A stretch of DNA of 64,000 bases from Chitinivorax sp. PXF-14 (GTDB lineage Bacteria > Pseudomonadota > Gammaproteobacteria > Burkholderiales > SCOH01): contig NZ_JBFNXJ010000009.1 of assembly GCF_040812015.1 (NCBI RefSeq), positions 1 to 64,000 on the forward strand. The letters are read 5' to 3'. Positions 17,309 to 26,516 of this stretch are shown one piece after another; positions within the stretch are counted from its first letter, which is position 1; each line of letters opens with the position of its first letter. The notes beneath the pieces were generated by a model that worked only from the letters and a program-made list of their open reading frames with translations, ran no database searches and was not told where the DNA came from. Made by a program: the position numbers and the translations under genes.

Positions 17309-19318
17309 TCAGGCCTTCGACCCCTGCTTTTCCTTGAGCATGGCGAGCAGGCCGGCGGCGCGCGACTTCTTTTCATCGATGCTGAGCGCCCGCTTGTCGC
17401 CCTGCAGGCCGTGCCGACGGATATCGTCACGCGGCAGCTCGTCGAGGAAACGGCTCGGCTCGCACACCGTCCACTCCCCTGCCCGCTTGCGCTTGGTGGC
17501 GTAGCTGATGGTCAGGCTCCATTGCGCGCGGGTGATGCCGACATACATCAGGCGGCGCTCTTCCTCCACCATGCCGCCGTCGATCGACTCGCGGTGCGGC
17601 AGGATGCCCTCCTCGCAGCCGACCAGGAATACGTGCGGGTATTCGAGCCCCTTCGATGCATGCAGCGTCGACATCTTGACGGCGTCGACCTCGGCATCGT
17701 CACGGCCTTCGAGCATGGTGATCAGCGCGATGGTCTGGCTCAGCTCGATCAGCGTCTTGCCGTCTTCCTCGCCCTTCTTGGTGATCCAGCCGATAAAGTC
17801 GAGCACGGCCTTCCACTTGGTCTCGCCGGCCTTGCCCTCTTCCGAGTCGATGAGCCAGGTCTCGTAGTCGATCGCTTTCAGCATCTCCTGCAACAGCGGG
17901 CCAGCCGGCTCACGCTCGGCCCGGTACTGCACGTGGTTGATGAATTTGCAGAAGGTCTGCAGCGGGCCGAGCTGCTTGTCGGTCAGCTGCATCTCCAGCC
18001 CGGTCTCGAAAGCGGCCTCGAACAGGCTGATGTGGCGCTCGGCCGAATAGGTGCCGAGCTTTTCCAGCGTGCTGGCGCCGATGCCGCGCCGGGGCGTGGT
18101 GGCGGCACGGATGAAGGCAGGGTCGTCGTCCGGGTTGGCCAGCAGCCGCAGGTAGGCGATCACGTCCTTGATCTCGGGCTTGTCGAAAAACGACTGCCCG
18201 CCGCTCATCACGTAAGGGATCTTCTGGTTACGCAACGCCTGTTCCAATGCCCGCGCCTGGTGGTTGCCGCGGTAGAGGATGGCATAGTCGAGGTATTTCT
18301 TGCGGTTCTCGAACTTGTGCGCCATCAGCCGCATGACCACCGTCTCGGCCTCGTGCTCGTCGTCCTTCACGCCGACGATGTTGATCGGCTCGCCTTCGCC
18401 CAGCTCGCTCCACAGCTTCTTGTCGAACAGCTTGGGGTTGTTGCCGATCACCGCATTGGCGGCACGCAGGATGCGCGAGGTCGAGCGATAGTTTTGCTCC
18501 AGCTTGATGATGTGCAGCCTGGGGAAATCCTGCTGCAGCAAACGCAGGTTCTCCATATTGGCGCCGCGCCAGGCGTAGATCGACTGGTCGTCGTCGCCTA
18601 CCGCGGTGAACATGCCGCGCACGCCGGTCAGCAGCTTGACCAGGCGGTACTGGCAGGTGTTGGTGTCCTGGTATTCGTCGAGCAGTAGGTAGCGCAGCTT
18701 GCGCTGCCATTTTGCCAGCGCCTCCTCGTCCTTCTCGAACAACTCGACCGGCAGGCGGATCAGGTCGTCGAAATCCATGGCCTGGTAGGCGAACAGCGTG
18801 TCCTGGTATTCGCGATAGCAGCGCGCGGCGTGGAAATCGCCCTCGTGGTCGCCGTTGTTGAGCGCATCCTCGGGCGAGACGAAATCATTCTTCCAGCGCG
18901 AGATCACACCCTGTACGCGGCGGATTTCGGCCTTGTCGGTGGTCTTGAGGATGTCCGAGATGATCTTGTAGCCGTCGTTGGCATCGAGAATCGAGAACTG
19001 CGGCTTGTAGCCCAGCCGTTTCGACTCCTGCCGCATGATCTGCATGCCGAGGCTGTGGAAGGTGCACACCGTCAGGCCCTTGCCGGCACTGCCGTGCAGC
19101 AGCCCCTCGACGCGCTCCTGCATCTCGCGCGCCGCCTTGTTGGTGAAGGTGATGGCGGCGATGTTGCGCGCCGAGTAGCCGCACTCGTTGATCAGGTAGG
19201 CGATCTTGTGGGTGATCACGCGTGTCTTGCCCGACCCCGCCCCGGCGAGCACCAGCAGGGGCCCGTCCAGGTAGTGGATCGCTTCGCGCTGTGGCTGATT
19301 GAGGCTGGGTGGCGGCAT
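17309..19318 (-). CDS. rep: ATP-dependent DNA helicase Rep (UvrD/Rep family)
   Basis: This 669-residue superfamily 1A helicase has all expected motifs in order. They are the Q-motif LNQPQREAI, Walker A GAGSGKT (26-32), motif Ia TFTNKAAREM, Walker B DEYQDT, motif III DDDQSIYAWRGA, motif IV QNYRS, motif V TLHASKGLEYPHVFLVG and motif VI RRLMYVGITRA. Its length and the LNxPQxxAI start match Rep rather than the longer UvrD. Rep unwinds DNA 3' to 5' and helps replication forks pass bound proteins. It diverges from apaH across 109 bases that must hold both promoters. Confidence 0.93.
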   Translation of the reverse strand: MPPPSLNQPQREAIHYLDGPLLVLAGAGSGKTRVITHKIAYLINECGYSARNIAAITFTNKAAREMQERVEGLLHGSAGKGLTVCTFHSLGMQIMRQESKRLGYKPQFSILDANDGYKIISDILKTTDKAEIRRVQGVISRWKNDFVSPEDALNNGDHEGDFHAARCYREYQDTLFAYQAMDFDDLIRLPVELFEKDEEALAKWQRKLRYLLLDEYQDTNTCQYRLVKLLTGVRGMFTAVGDDDQSIYAWRGANMENLRLLQQDFPRLHIIKLEQNYRSTSRILRAANAVIGNNPKLFDKKLWSELGEGEPINIVGVKDDEHEAETVVMRLMAHKFENRKKYLDYAILYRGNHQARALEQALRNQKIPYVMSGGQSFFDKPEIKDVIAYLRLLANPDDDPAFIRAATTPRRGIGASTLEKLGTYSAERHISLFEAAFETGLEMQLTDKQLGPLQTFCKFINHVQYRAEREPAGPLLQEMLKAIDYETWLIDSEEGKAGETKWKAVLDFIGWITKKGEEDGKTLIELSQTIALITMLEGRDDAEVDAVKMSTLHASKGLEYPHVFLVGCEEGILPHRESIDGGMVEEERRLMYVGITRAQWSLTISYATKRKRAGEWTVCEPSRFLDELPRDDIRRHGLQGDKRALSIDEKKSRAAGLLAMLKEKQGSKA

Positions 19319-19427
19319 ACACGGGGAATCAACGGCTTAAAGCCGGATTTTACCATGGCGCCGGCCCTCGCCTGAGGGCCATGACAGCCCGCTATAATGT
19401 CGGCCGACCACTTATCGCACCAACGCC

Positions 19428-20255
19428 ATGCCAACTTACGCCATCGGTGACATCCAGGGCTGTTTCGAGCCCCTGCAAGCCCTGCTCGCACAGATCGAAT
19501 TCGACCCCGCGCGGGACCGCCTGTGGCTCGCCGGCGACCTGGTGAATCGCGGCCCCGGCTCGCTCGACGTGCTGCGCTGGGCTTACGGGCTACAGGATCA
19601 CATCGACGTCGTGCTCGGCAATCACGACCTGCACCTGCTCGCCGTCGCGGCCGGGCATGGCAAGCAGCACTCGGACGACACCCTTGGCGACATTCTGGCG
19701 GCCCCCGATTGCGACGACCTGCTGGGCTGGCTACGCCGGCAGAAGCTCGTGCATGCCGCCGAGGGCTACCTGATGGTGCATGCGGGCCTGTTGCCGCAAT
19801 GGTCGGCCGACGATGCCCTCCGCCTTGCGCGCGAGGTCGAGACTGTGCTGCAGGGCGACGCGCACCACGAGCTGTTTCGCCACATGTACGGCAACGAGCC
19901 GCGCCACTGGGACGAGGCGCTGACGGGATGGGAGCGGCTACGGCTGATCGTCAACGCCATGACGCGCATGCGCCTGGTGACGCGGGACGGCGACATCGAC
20001 CTGAAGTACAAGGGGGAATTACCCGACGCCCCGCCCCACCTGACCGCCTGGTTCGACGCACCGGGCAGGCGCAGTGCCGGCACCCCGGTCGTGTGCGGCC
20101 ATTGGTCGGCACTCGGGCTCAGGCTGCGCGACGACCTGCTGGCACTCGATACCGGCTGCCTGTGGGGTGGCGCGCTGACTGCCGTCAGGCTGGAGGATCG
20201 GCAGGTGTTCCAGCTGCCTTGCCGAGCAGCGGCAGATTTAACGCACTACCTATGA
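19428..20255 (+). CDS. apaH: Symmetrical bis(5'-nucleosyl)-tetraphosphatase
   Basis: This 275-residue metallophosphatase hydrolyses Ap4A to two ADP. The phosphoesterase signature is complete: GDIQGCF (7-13), GDLVNRGPGS (36-45), GNHDLHL (64-70), a histidine in MVHAG and GHWSALG near the C-terminus. Length and motif set match ApaH. The 3' end overlaps the convergent olsA gene by 71 bases, an unusually long convergent overlap, but both C-termini look normal for their families. Confidence 0.95.
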   Translation: MPTYAIGDIQGCFEPLQALLAQIEFDPARDRLWLAGDLVNRGPGSLDVLRWAYGLQDHIDVVLGNHDLHLLAVAAGHGKQHSDDTLGDILAAPDCDDLLGWLRRQKLVHAAEGYLMVHAGLLPQWSADDALRLAREVETVLQGDAHHELFRHMYGNEPRHWDEALTGWERLRLIVNAMTRMRLVTRDGDIDLKYKGELPDAPPHLTAWFDAPGRRSAGTPVVCGHWSALGLRLRDDLLALDTGCLWGGALTAVRLEDRQVFQLPCRAAADLTHYL

Positions 20256-21003
20256 GCGCTTCCGCCTCGCGGCACAGATGGCGGCGGTGCGCGCCTTCAG
20301 CGGTCAGCGTGCGCGAGAAGTGCAGCTCGGCCACGATTTCACGCACCGAGACAATGCGCCAGATCGACTCGATCAGCGACAGGTTGTCGGTATAGGCAGG
20401 CGCCAGCGTGACCTGGCCATCGGTACCGAGGTAGCGCAGCCCGACCGGCTGCACCATGCCCTGCGATTCGAGAATGGGTTGGAACAGCGAGGCATTGAAC
20501 GGGCGCAGGAAGGTGCCGTTGGCCGTCGTCCCCTCGGGGAACATGGCAATGCAATCGCCCTCCGCCAGTGCTGCCGACACGACACTGCCGACCCGTGCCG
20601 TGTCGCGTTTCCTGGCGCGCTCGATGAACAGGGTGCCGGTGTTCTCGCACAGCCAGCCGATGACAGGCCAGTTGCGGATCTCCGATTTCGCCACGAAGCG
20701 CGACACCGTCACCGAGTTGAGCACGAAGACATCGATCCACGAGATGTGGTTGGCGACGAGCAAGGTATTGCCTGGGTAGACGCCCGGCGTCTCACCCACC
20801 ACCTTGACCTTGAGGTTGAGAATGCTCGCCATCGTGGCCGACCAGCTCTGCACGAAGGCCACCCGGCCATCGCGGTCCAGCACGGGGAAACGGATTGCGA
20901 CCCTGGCCACGCCATAGAACAGGTGGACGGTCAGGCGAAACAGGCGCCAGAAGCGCAGCGGGTAAAACGTCTTACGCACTACAAGCCCTCGTGAATTGCG
21001 CAT
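20185..21003 (-). CDS. olsA: Lyso-ornithine lipid O-acyltransferase (PlsC family)
   Basis: This 272-residue 1-acyl-glycerol-3-phosphate acyltransferase-family protein has motif I NHISWID (the H-x4-D catalytic pair), motif III FPEGTT and an N-terminal membrane region. The ATG at 21003 is preferred over a longer upstream frame whose extra residues are Arg/Cys-rich and unlike coding sequence. It lies downstream of and on the same strand as an OlsB-like gene. That pairing defines the second step of ornithine-lipid synthesis, so it is called OlsA rather than general PlsC. The intergenic gap to olsB is 169 bases, so a separate promoter is possible. Its 3' end overlaps apaH. Confidence 0.75.
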   Translation of the reverse strand: MRNSRGLVVRKTFYPLRFWRLFRLTVHLFYGVARVAIRFPVLDRDGRVAFVQSWSATMASILNLKVKVVGETPGVYPGNTLLVANHISWIDVFVLNSVTVSRFVAKSEIRNWPVIGWLCENTGTLFIERARKRDTARVGSVVSAALAEGDCIAMFPEGTTANGTFLRPFNASLFQPILESQGMVQPVGLRYLGTDGQVTLAPAYTDNLSLIESIWRIVSVREIVAELHFSRTLTAEGAHRRHLCREAEALIGSALNLPLLGKAAGTPADPPA

Positions 21004-21172
21004 GACGATGCGCCGTTCTGAAAGGCGGACATTGTAACGATGGGATGGGGCACAAGGCGAGCCTGTTGCGCATGCCAACCGCATTTCATGAACGGCCCGG
21101 CATGCGCGACGGGCACGCCAACGGGTAACGGCCACAAGCCGCGCCCATCGGGCTCATGCAGGCCAGGCCGGC

Positions 21173-21925
21173 TCAGCGGCCGATGAAGTGGCGCAGGTAG
21201 CGCTGGTTCATCTGCGCCATCGGCAGCAGCATCAGCAGATCGGCGGTATTGAAGTCGGGATCCCAGGCCGGCTCGCCGCATACCAGCGCGCCAACGCGCA
21301 GGTAGCCCTTGATCAGCGGCGGCAACTGTACATCCTGGCTGGCATCGATGGCATCGAGCGGCAGCGGGCAACGCGGAAAAGCACGCCACTCCACGGGACT
21401 TATGTGCTTGTCGCGGACTTGCTTGAAGATGCCGACCGCATTGTGTCCGCCGTCGGCCATGCTGATGCTGGCACAACCGATCAGGTATTCGTAGCTGTTG
21501 CGCACCATGTATTCGGCGAGGCCCGCCCACAGCATGGTGATGGTGCCGCCGGAACGATAGTCGGGATGCACGCAGGAGCGGCCGATCTCGACCATGCGGT
21601 TGCGGATGTGGCCAAGCCGCACCAGATCGAATTCCGACTCGGAGTAGTAATTGCCGATCTTGCGTGCCTGCGATGGAGACAGGATGCGATAGGTGCCAAC
21701 GACCTCACCAGTGCTGTCGTCGCGCACCAGCAGATGCTCGCAGAAGGCGTCGTACATGTCGCGGTCAAGGCCGGTGGCAGCGTCGGGCAGGCGCGCGCCC
21801 ATCTCCTCGGCAAACACCTGGTAACGCAGACGCTGGGCCTCGGCGACTTCATCGGCATGGTTCGCCAACGATACCGACAGCTTGCCGCTGACGTGCGACT
21901 TGTCCTCTACCCTGGGTTGCAGCAT
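21173..21925 (-). CDS. olsB: L-ornithine N-alpha-acyltransferase (OlsB-like GNAT)
   Basis: This 250-residue protein belongs to the acyl-homoserine-lactone-synthase-like GNAT branch that includes OlsB. Characteristic blocks are EAQRLRYQVFAEEMGARL, GTYRILSP, EIGRSCVHPDYRSG and LIGCASISMADGG, plus a C-terminal KGYLRVGALVCGEPAWDPDFNTAD. OlsB transfers a 3-hydroxyacyl chain from ACP to ornithine to make lyso-ornithine lipid, a phosphorus-free membrane lipid. GGAG lies 8 bases before the ATG. The olsA-like gene follows on the same strand. The gene diverges from a secreted protease. Confidence 0.85.
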   Translation of the reverse strand: MLQPRVEDKSHVSGKLSVSLANHADEVAEAQRLRYQVFAEEMGARLPDAATGLDRDMYDAFCEHLLVRDDSTGEVVGTYRILSPSQARKIGNYYSESEFDLVRLGHIRNRMVEIGRSCVHPDYRSGGTITMLWAGLAEYMVRNSYEYLIGCASISMADGGHNAVGIFKQVRDKHISPVEWRAFPRCPLPLDAIDASQDVQLPPLIKGYLRVGALVCGEPAWDPDFNTADLLMLLPMAQMNQRYLRHFIGR

Positions 21926-22091
21926 TGCGATTTCTCCATCGAATCAATGCTGCACAGGCTAGGGCCTGCCCATGCAATTCGCGTTACCGGACGGTTAAGT
22001 TTTGGTGACACCCCGGGCGCCGCAGCAGCAGGTCCGATGCCGGAGCCGATCGGCTATACTGGCTGCAGTCGACATCCACACAAGGAAAGCC

Positions 22092-22865
22092 ATGTATCCC
22101 AAGACAGGCTTGTGTTTTCTGCTGCTCGGCGCCTGCCTGGCCGCCCCCCTGGCGGCCCATGCCGAGTCCCTGCCGGACACGGTGGACAAGGTGCGCCCGA
22201 GTATCGTCGGTGTCGGCACCCAGTCGCCGACACGCCAGCCGCCGGTCAGCTTCCTGGGTACCGGTTTCGCGGTGGCCTCGGGCAACCTGATCGTCACCAA
22301 TGCGCACGTCGTGCCGCCCGTGCTCGACCCGGAAGGCAAGGAAAAACTCGGCATCCTGGTACGCCAGAACGGCCAGGCAGTATTCCGCGAGGCGGAGCTG
22401 GTGGGCAGCGACAAGGCGCACGATCTGGCGCTGCTGCGTATTGCCGGTGTCCCGCTGCCACCACTGACGATCGGCGATTCGTCGAGGGTGCGCGAGGGCG
22501 AGGAAGTCGCCTTCACCGGCTTCCCGATCGGCATGGTGCTCGGCCTGTACCCGGCAACCCATACCGGCCGCGTGGCCGGCATCACCCCCATCGTGCTGCC
22601 GGCGTTGACCTCGCGCCAGCTCGATACCAAGGTGGTAAAACGCCTGCAGTCCGGCGCGTTCAGCATCTTCCAGCTTGATGCCACCGCCTATCCGGGCAAT
22701 AGCGGCAGCCCGGTCTATGAGCCCGAGACGGGCAAGGTCATCGGCATCATCAACATGGTGTTCGTCAAGGGCACCAAGGAAGCGGCACTAACGGCGCCAT
22801 CCGGCATCACCTACGCCATCCCCTCGAATTTCATCGACGAGTTGCTGCGCGCGAAGGCGCCGTAG
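22092..22865 (+). CDS. Secreted trypsin-like serine protease
   Basis: This 257-residue protein has a cleavable signal peptide (cleavage probably after AAHA, about residue 24) and an S1-fold protease domain. The triad is visible: His72 (TNAHVV), Asp111 (AHDLALL) and Ser204 (YPGNSGSPV). There is no PDZ domain, so it is a short HtrA-like or S1C-type enzyme in the periplasm. ATG 22092 is chosen because AGGAAA precedes it and the signal peptide starts there; longer upstream reading lacks a signal. Its last 35 bases overlap the convergent polymerase gene of the polysaccharide locus, and it may belong functionally to that locus. Confidence 0.85.
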   Translation: MYPKTGLCFLLLGACLAAPLAAHAESLPDTVDKVRPSIVGVGTQSPTRQPPVSFLGTGFAVASGNLIVTNAHVVPPVLDPEGKEKLGILVRQNGQAVFREAELVGSDKAHDLALLRIAGVPLPPLTIGDSSRVREGEEVAFTGFPIGMVLGLYPATHTGRVAGITPIVLPALTSRQLDTKVVKRLQSGAFSIFQLDATAYPGNSGSPVYEPETGKVIGIINMVFVKGTKEAALTAPSGITYAIPSNFIDELLRAKAP

Positions 22866-25188
22866 GCACGCTCTTCATCAGGCTAAGCCAGAGCACGAGG
22901 TAGAACAGCCAGGCGATGCGACCGAAGTCGAGCAGGCTGTCGAACAGGCCCACCGCCAGCAGGCCGATGAGGCCCGCCAGCATCGGCACGGCCAGCCGGT
23001 CGTCGCGGCGGTGGCGTGACAACAGCGATGCGACGGCCGCGGCCAGCACGCAGCAGAAGCTCAGTACACCGGCCAGTCCCTGCTCGTAGTAGACGTGCAG
23101 CCACATGTTCTTGGCGTGCCACGGCAGGTGGTGGCGGTCGCTGGTGTAGGTCCAGTGCGCGATGCCCTGACGGAAGTCGCCATTCTTGAGCAGCGAGCGC
23201 CCGCTGGCATCGGTGACGTCGATGTCGGTCAGGTCGATACTCGATGCCCGGTTGGTATTGCCCGTCGACAGGTTGATCTGGCTCGGGCGCAGCCATGAGC
23301 GCCCATCGACGATGCGCTCGCCCTTGAGCATGACGCGGATCGGCTGCCACGTCGTCCCCACGTTGCCCGCCCCGGCAAATAGGCAGTTGAACGGGTAGAG
23401 CAACCACTTGTCGCACAGGTAGATGTCGAATGCGCCATCTGGCATGGCGCTGCGTGCCAGCGCCGAGAAGTAGACCGTGCCCGAGCCGAGCGATACCCGC
23501 TGCGACAGCCGCACCACCTCGCCGAAGCCGCCGATGAAGCGCGGCGCGGCGAGCTTCACGTAGTTGCGGCCAGCCTCGTGCACCAGTTGCACGGCGCCGG
23601 GCAGCTCGGCGTGGCGGTTGTGCCAGTAGTAATCATCGACGAAATGCCCGACCCCCTTGCCCAGCAGCATGGCCGCGGGGCTATCCACCAGCGCCACGAC
23701 GTCGCTCCAGTGCTGGCCGCGGCCCTGCAGATCCTGCGAGACCTGGCCGAAGCGTTGCCCCATGTAGTAGTTGCCGAGCACCGGCACCACCACCGCACTC
23801 AAGGCGATGAAGACGACAGGCAAGGCCAGATCGCGCGGATGCTCAGCCCCCCAGCCGGCCAGACGGCCGACCAGCAGCGTCGCCCAGGCGTAGCCGCCCC
23901 AGGCCAGGGCCGCCGTCAGCGCGGCTTGCCCGCCCCAATGCCAGCCCACCATCGGCACGGTCAGGGGCAAGGCCAGCGTGGCCACCCAGGCCAGCGCCAA
24001 GCCGCGGGCCGAACCCGCACGCCAGTACCACAGCCAGCCGGCGGCGGCCGTCAGCGCGGCCAGCGCACAGGCAAGATAGGCGCCCTTGTCGAACAGCGCG
24101 AACAAGGCAAACACGGCAGGCACTCCCAGCATGGTCGGCGCCAGCAGCAAGGCCGGGCGGCCGCGCGACGGCCGGGGCGTGGCCACCAGCAATAGCGCGG
24201 CCACGATCGCCAGCAGGGCCGCGGCAAGCGTGCGGTAGCCGCCGCCATGAAACACCTGCAGCAGGCCGTAGATGCCGGGCAACAGCCACAGCAGCACGCC
24301 GATCGAGCGCCGCCCTGCCCCCGTGCCGCGCAGCAGCAAGGCCGCCATCACCAGCACGCTGAGCAGGCCGCCTAGGTAGACGCCGCGAGAAAAGGTGGTC
24401 AACGAGGCGTACAGCCCGAGCCCCAATACGCCAGCGCCCACCGCCAGCCAGGCATCGTGGCGCTGGCGCAGACCGACCCACAGCAAGAGCGGCAAGCCGA
24501 GCGCCAGATAGCCATCCAGCGCGGCGCCACCGGCAAACATCTCGTAGAACGGCCCCACCGCGCGATAATCGCTGGCGAAGTCGGTCAAGCCAGGGAACAG
24601 CCAGCGCTCCGCCACCACCATCGCGCTGGCCAGGCACAGGCCGATGGCCATGCCTGGCATGAAATAGTGCCACAGGGCCGTCTCCCGCTCAGCCCAGGCC
24701 CGCCGCACCAGTGGCAGCATGGCGATACCGAGCAAGGTGCCCTTCGCCCCGCGGACCACATTGCTGGCGCTCAGCGAGCCAGGCAGCCAGGTCGCAGATG
24801 GGTCCAGCTGCAGCACACCATGCACCAGCGCGCCGGCCCACGACAGCAACAGCCCCCCCACCAGCACCGTGGCAAGCGGGGACAACCGCCCCGCCACCGG
24901 CTGGCGCGGCGCCTGCCAGTAGGCGACGGCTAGCGCCGGCAGCACCAGCAAGTCGAACTCCTGCAACTCGAGCCAACCGCTCCACGGCGACCAGTCCATC
25001 AAGGGCAACATGGCCGGCAGCGTCAGCAGCCAGGCCAGCGGCCAGCGTGCCTGCACCACCAGCTGCAACAGCAACAGGGGCAGCAGCAGCGGCAAGTAGG
25101 GGCGCCCCCACAGTCCGGCCAGCAACAGCGCGAGCCATAGCAGGGACAGCATGCGAAAGCCGATCAGGCGCGGCAGGCTGGCAATCAT
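22831..25188 (-). CDS. O-antigen ligase/polymerase-family membrane protein with large extracytoplasmic insert
   Basis: This 785-residue polytopic protein is much longer than the usual 400-450 for Wzy/WaaL-type proteins. Residues 1 to about 530 and the last about 85 are hydrophobic helices typical of O-antigen ligase/polymerase proteins. Between them, about 550-700, lies a soluble segment with RGQHWSDVVALV, GSGTVYFSALARS and NGDFRQGIAHWTY, the last being typical of jelly-roll carbohydrate-binding domains. It probably polymerises or transfers glycan chains at the periplasmic face. ATG 25188 overlaps the stop of the beta-helix gene (ATGA) and has GGGAG before it; the frame upstream is non-coding. 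It is the last gene of the left block. Confidence 0.8.
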   Translation of the reverse strand: MIASLPRLIGFRMLSLLWLALLLAGLWGRPYLPLLLPLLLLQLVVQARWPLAWLLTLPAMLPLMDWSPWSGWLELQEFDLLVLPALAVAYWQAPRQPVAGRLSPLATVLVGGLLLSWAGALVHGVLQLDPSATWLPGSLSASNVVRGAKGTLLGIAMLPLVRRAWAERETALWHYFMPGMAIGLCLASAMVVAERWLFPGLTDFASDYRAVGPFYEMFAGGAALDGYLALGLPLLLWVGLRQRHDAWLAVGAGVLGLGLYASLTTFSRGVYLGGLLSVLVMAALLLRGTGAGRRSIGVLLWLLPGIYGLLQVFHGGGYRTLAAALLAIVAALLLVATPRPSRGRPALLLAPTMLGVPAVFALFALFDKGAYLACALAALTAAAGWLWYWRAGSARGLALAWVATLALPLTVPMVGWHWGGQAALTAALAWGGYAWATLLVGRLAGWGAEHPRDLALPVVFIALSAVVVPVLGNYYMGQRFGQVSQDLQGRGQHWSDVVALVDSPAAMLLGKGVGHFVDDYYWHNRHAELPGAVQLVHEAGRNYVKLAAPRFIGGFGEVVRLSQRVSLGSGTVYFSALARSAMPDGAFDIYLCDKWLLYPFNCLFAGAGNVGTTWQPIRVMLKGERIVDGRSWLRPSQINLSTGNTNRASSIDLTDIDVTDASGRSLLKNGDFRQGIAHWTYTSDRHHLPWHAKNMWLHVYYEQGLAGVLSFCCVLAAAVASLLSRHRRDDRLAVPMLAGLIGLLAVGLFDSLLDFGRIAWLFYLVLWLSLMKSVPTAPSRAATRR

Positions 25189-26507
25189 GGTGCATCTCCC
25201 GGCGTCAGGCGCCCGGCCAGGTAGGGGGCGAGCGGCTGCCCCGAGGCCGTGGCATAGGCGCCGACGTAGCGGCTGGCGAAGCGCCGCCCGTCGAAGTCCC
25301 GGACCGCATCGGTGTAGGCCGTCAGCCACGCCGGATCTGCGCTGTCGAGCCGTAGCCTGCCCGGTAGCGGGTAGAGGCGGCTCGCCCCTGCACTGGCGAA
25401 CGGCGCGCGCAGGTATTGCGGAGCGGCCTGCCATTCGGCCTCGACATTGCCCCAACGCTCGCCGCCGCTGTTGCCGCGTGCCGAGAACACCGCGTTGGCG
25501 TACACCCGCTGCGGCTCGCCGGCGCCGAACAGCGGGTTGCGGATCAGGATGCCGTCGCCCGTAGCCAGCACAGTGTTGCGAAAGATGTCGATACGGCGCG
25601 GAATGTCGTTGTGCGGCTGGATGTGCACGGCATCTCCATGGCTGTTGAAGAGCACGTTGTGATAGAAGGCGATATTACCCTCCCCCTGGAACAAGGCCTC
25701 GCTCGGGTTCTGATAGAACAGATTGCCGTAGATTTCGTACAGATCGTCCTGCCCCGCCCCCTGCAAGGGCCAGTGGCCGACCAGCACGCTGGGGCGCGCC
25801 GCAATGCCGCTGCTGCTGTTGTGCCCCTTGATGAACACATTGTGCCGGATCAGGGTGCGCGACGGCTGCACCGGCATGTCGGGTAGCGGCGGACGCGGCT
25901 GCTGATGCTTGATCTGCAGGTTGTAACCGATCGAATCCGCCACCACATTGCGCTCGATCAGGCCGACCACAAACGGCGCGCGCCCATCGGAATTGCCGAG
26001 ATACATGCCGGTGCCGGCGCCGACGATGCGATTGTCGCGGATCACCCAGTTCCAGGCCGGGCATTTGGTCGAGATGCCGACATAGCCCTGATCCACGCCA
26101 TGGCGGACGATCAGCAGGTGCTCGAGCGTGATGTGGTGCGCCCACTGCGCATTGCCCTCGGCACGCACGCCATCGGCCGGCTGGTCGCCGCCATCGAGGA
26201 CAAGGTTGCGTACCGTGACATAGGCCGAATCGACGATGCTGACCGTGTTGCGGTTAGCGCGGGCGAGGAACACGGCCCGCTTGTCCGGGTCGCCAGCAAT
26301 GATGATCGGCTGCTCGGCGGTACCGAGCAGCCGATGCACTGGCAGGCCGCCACGATAGACACCCGGTGCAAGCAGCAACTCGTCGCCCGGCTGCAATTCA
26401 GCCAGCCGGCTCAGGTAGTCATCCGGGCCCGCGTGCAGCGTCGCCGCGGCCAACACGCCAGGGCAGCAGGTGAAACACAGCAGCAGCCGGGCGGCGACAC
26501 GGCGCAT
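25185..26507 (-). CDS. Secreted right-handed beta-helix protein
   Basis: This 440-residue protein has an N-terminal export signal (ARLLLCFTCCPGVLAAA). The body is a run of beta-helix rungs (TVRNLVLDGGDQ, HITLEHLLIVRHG, NWVIRDNRIVG, YEIYGNLFYQN, IAFYHNVLFNSHGDAVH, IDIFRNTVLAT), the fold of polysaccharide lyases, epimerases and hydrolases. The early part (GDELLLAPGVYRG) is typical of the N-terminal cap in alginate-lyase and epimerase-like proteins. Within a polysaccharide locus it probably trims or epimerises the exported glycan in the periplasm; the exact activity cannot be assigned. Translationally coupled to the polymerase gene. Confidence 0.75.
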   Translation of the reverse strand: MRRVAARLLLCFTCCPGVLAAATLHAGPDDYLSRLAELQPGDELLLAPGVYRGGLPVHRLLGTAEQPIIIAGDPDKRAVFLARANRNTVSIVDSAYVTVRNLVLDGGDQPADGVRAEGNAQWAHHITLEHLLIVRHGVDQGYVGISTKCPAWNWVIRDNRIVGAGTGMYLGNSDGRAPFVVGLIERNVVADSIGYNLQIKHQQPRPPLPDMPVQPSRTLIRHNVFIKGHNSSSGIAARPSVLVGHWPLQGAGQDDLYEIYGNLFYQNPSEALFQGEGNIAFYHNVLFNSHGDAVHIQPHNDIPRRIDIFRNTVLATGDGILIRNPLFGAGEPQRVYANAVFSARGNSGGERWGNVEAEWQAAPQYLRAPFASAGASRLYPLPGRLRLDSADPAWLTAYTDAVRDFDGRRFASRYVGAYATASGQPLAPYLAGRLTPGDAP

Positions 26508-26516
26508 GGGACAAGG

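Noticed and set aside
16241-18688. Long + strand frames opposite the TorT-like and rep genes
   Set aside because: Their composition is that of antisense shadows and both opposite genes are certain from motifs.
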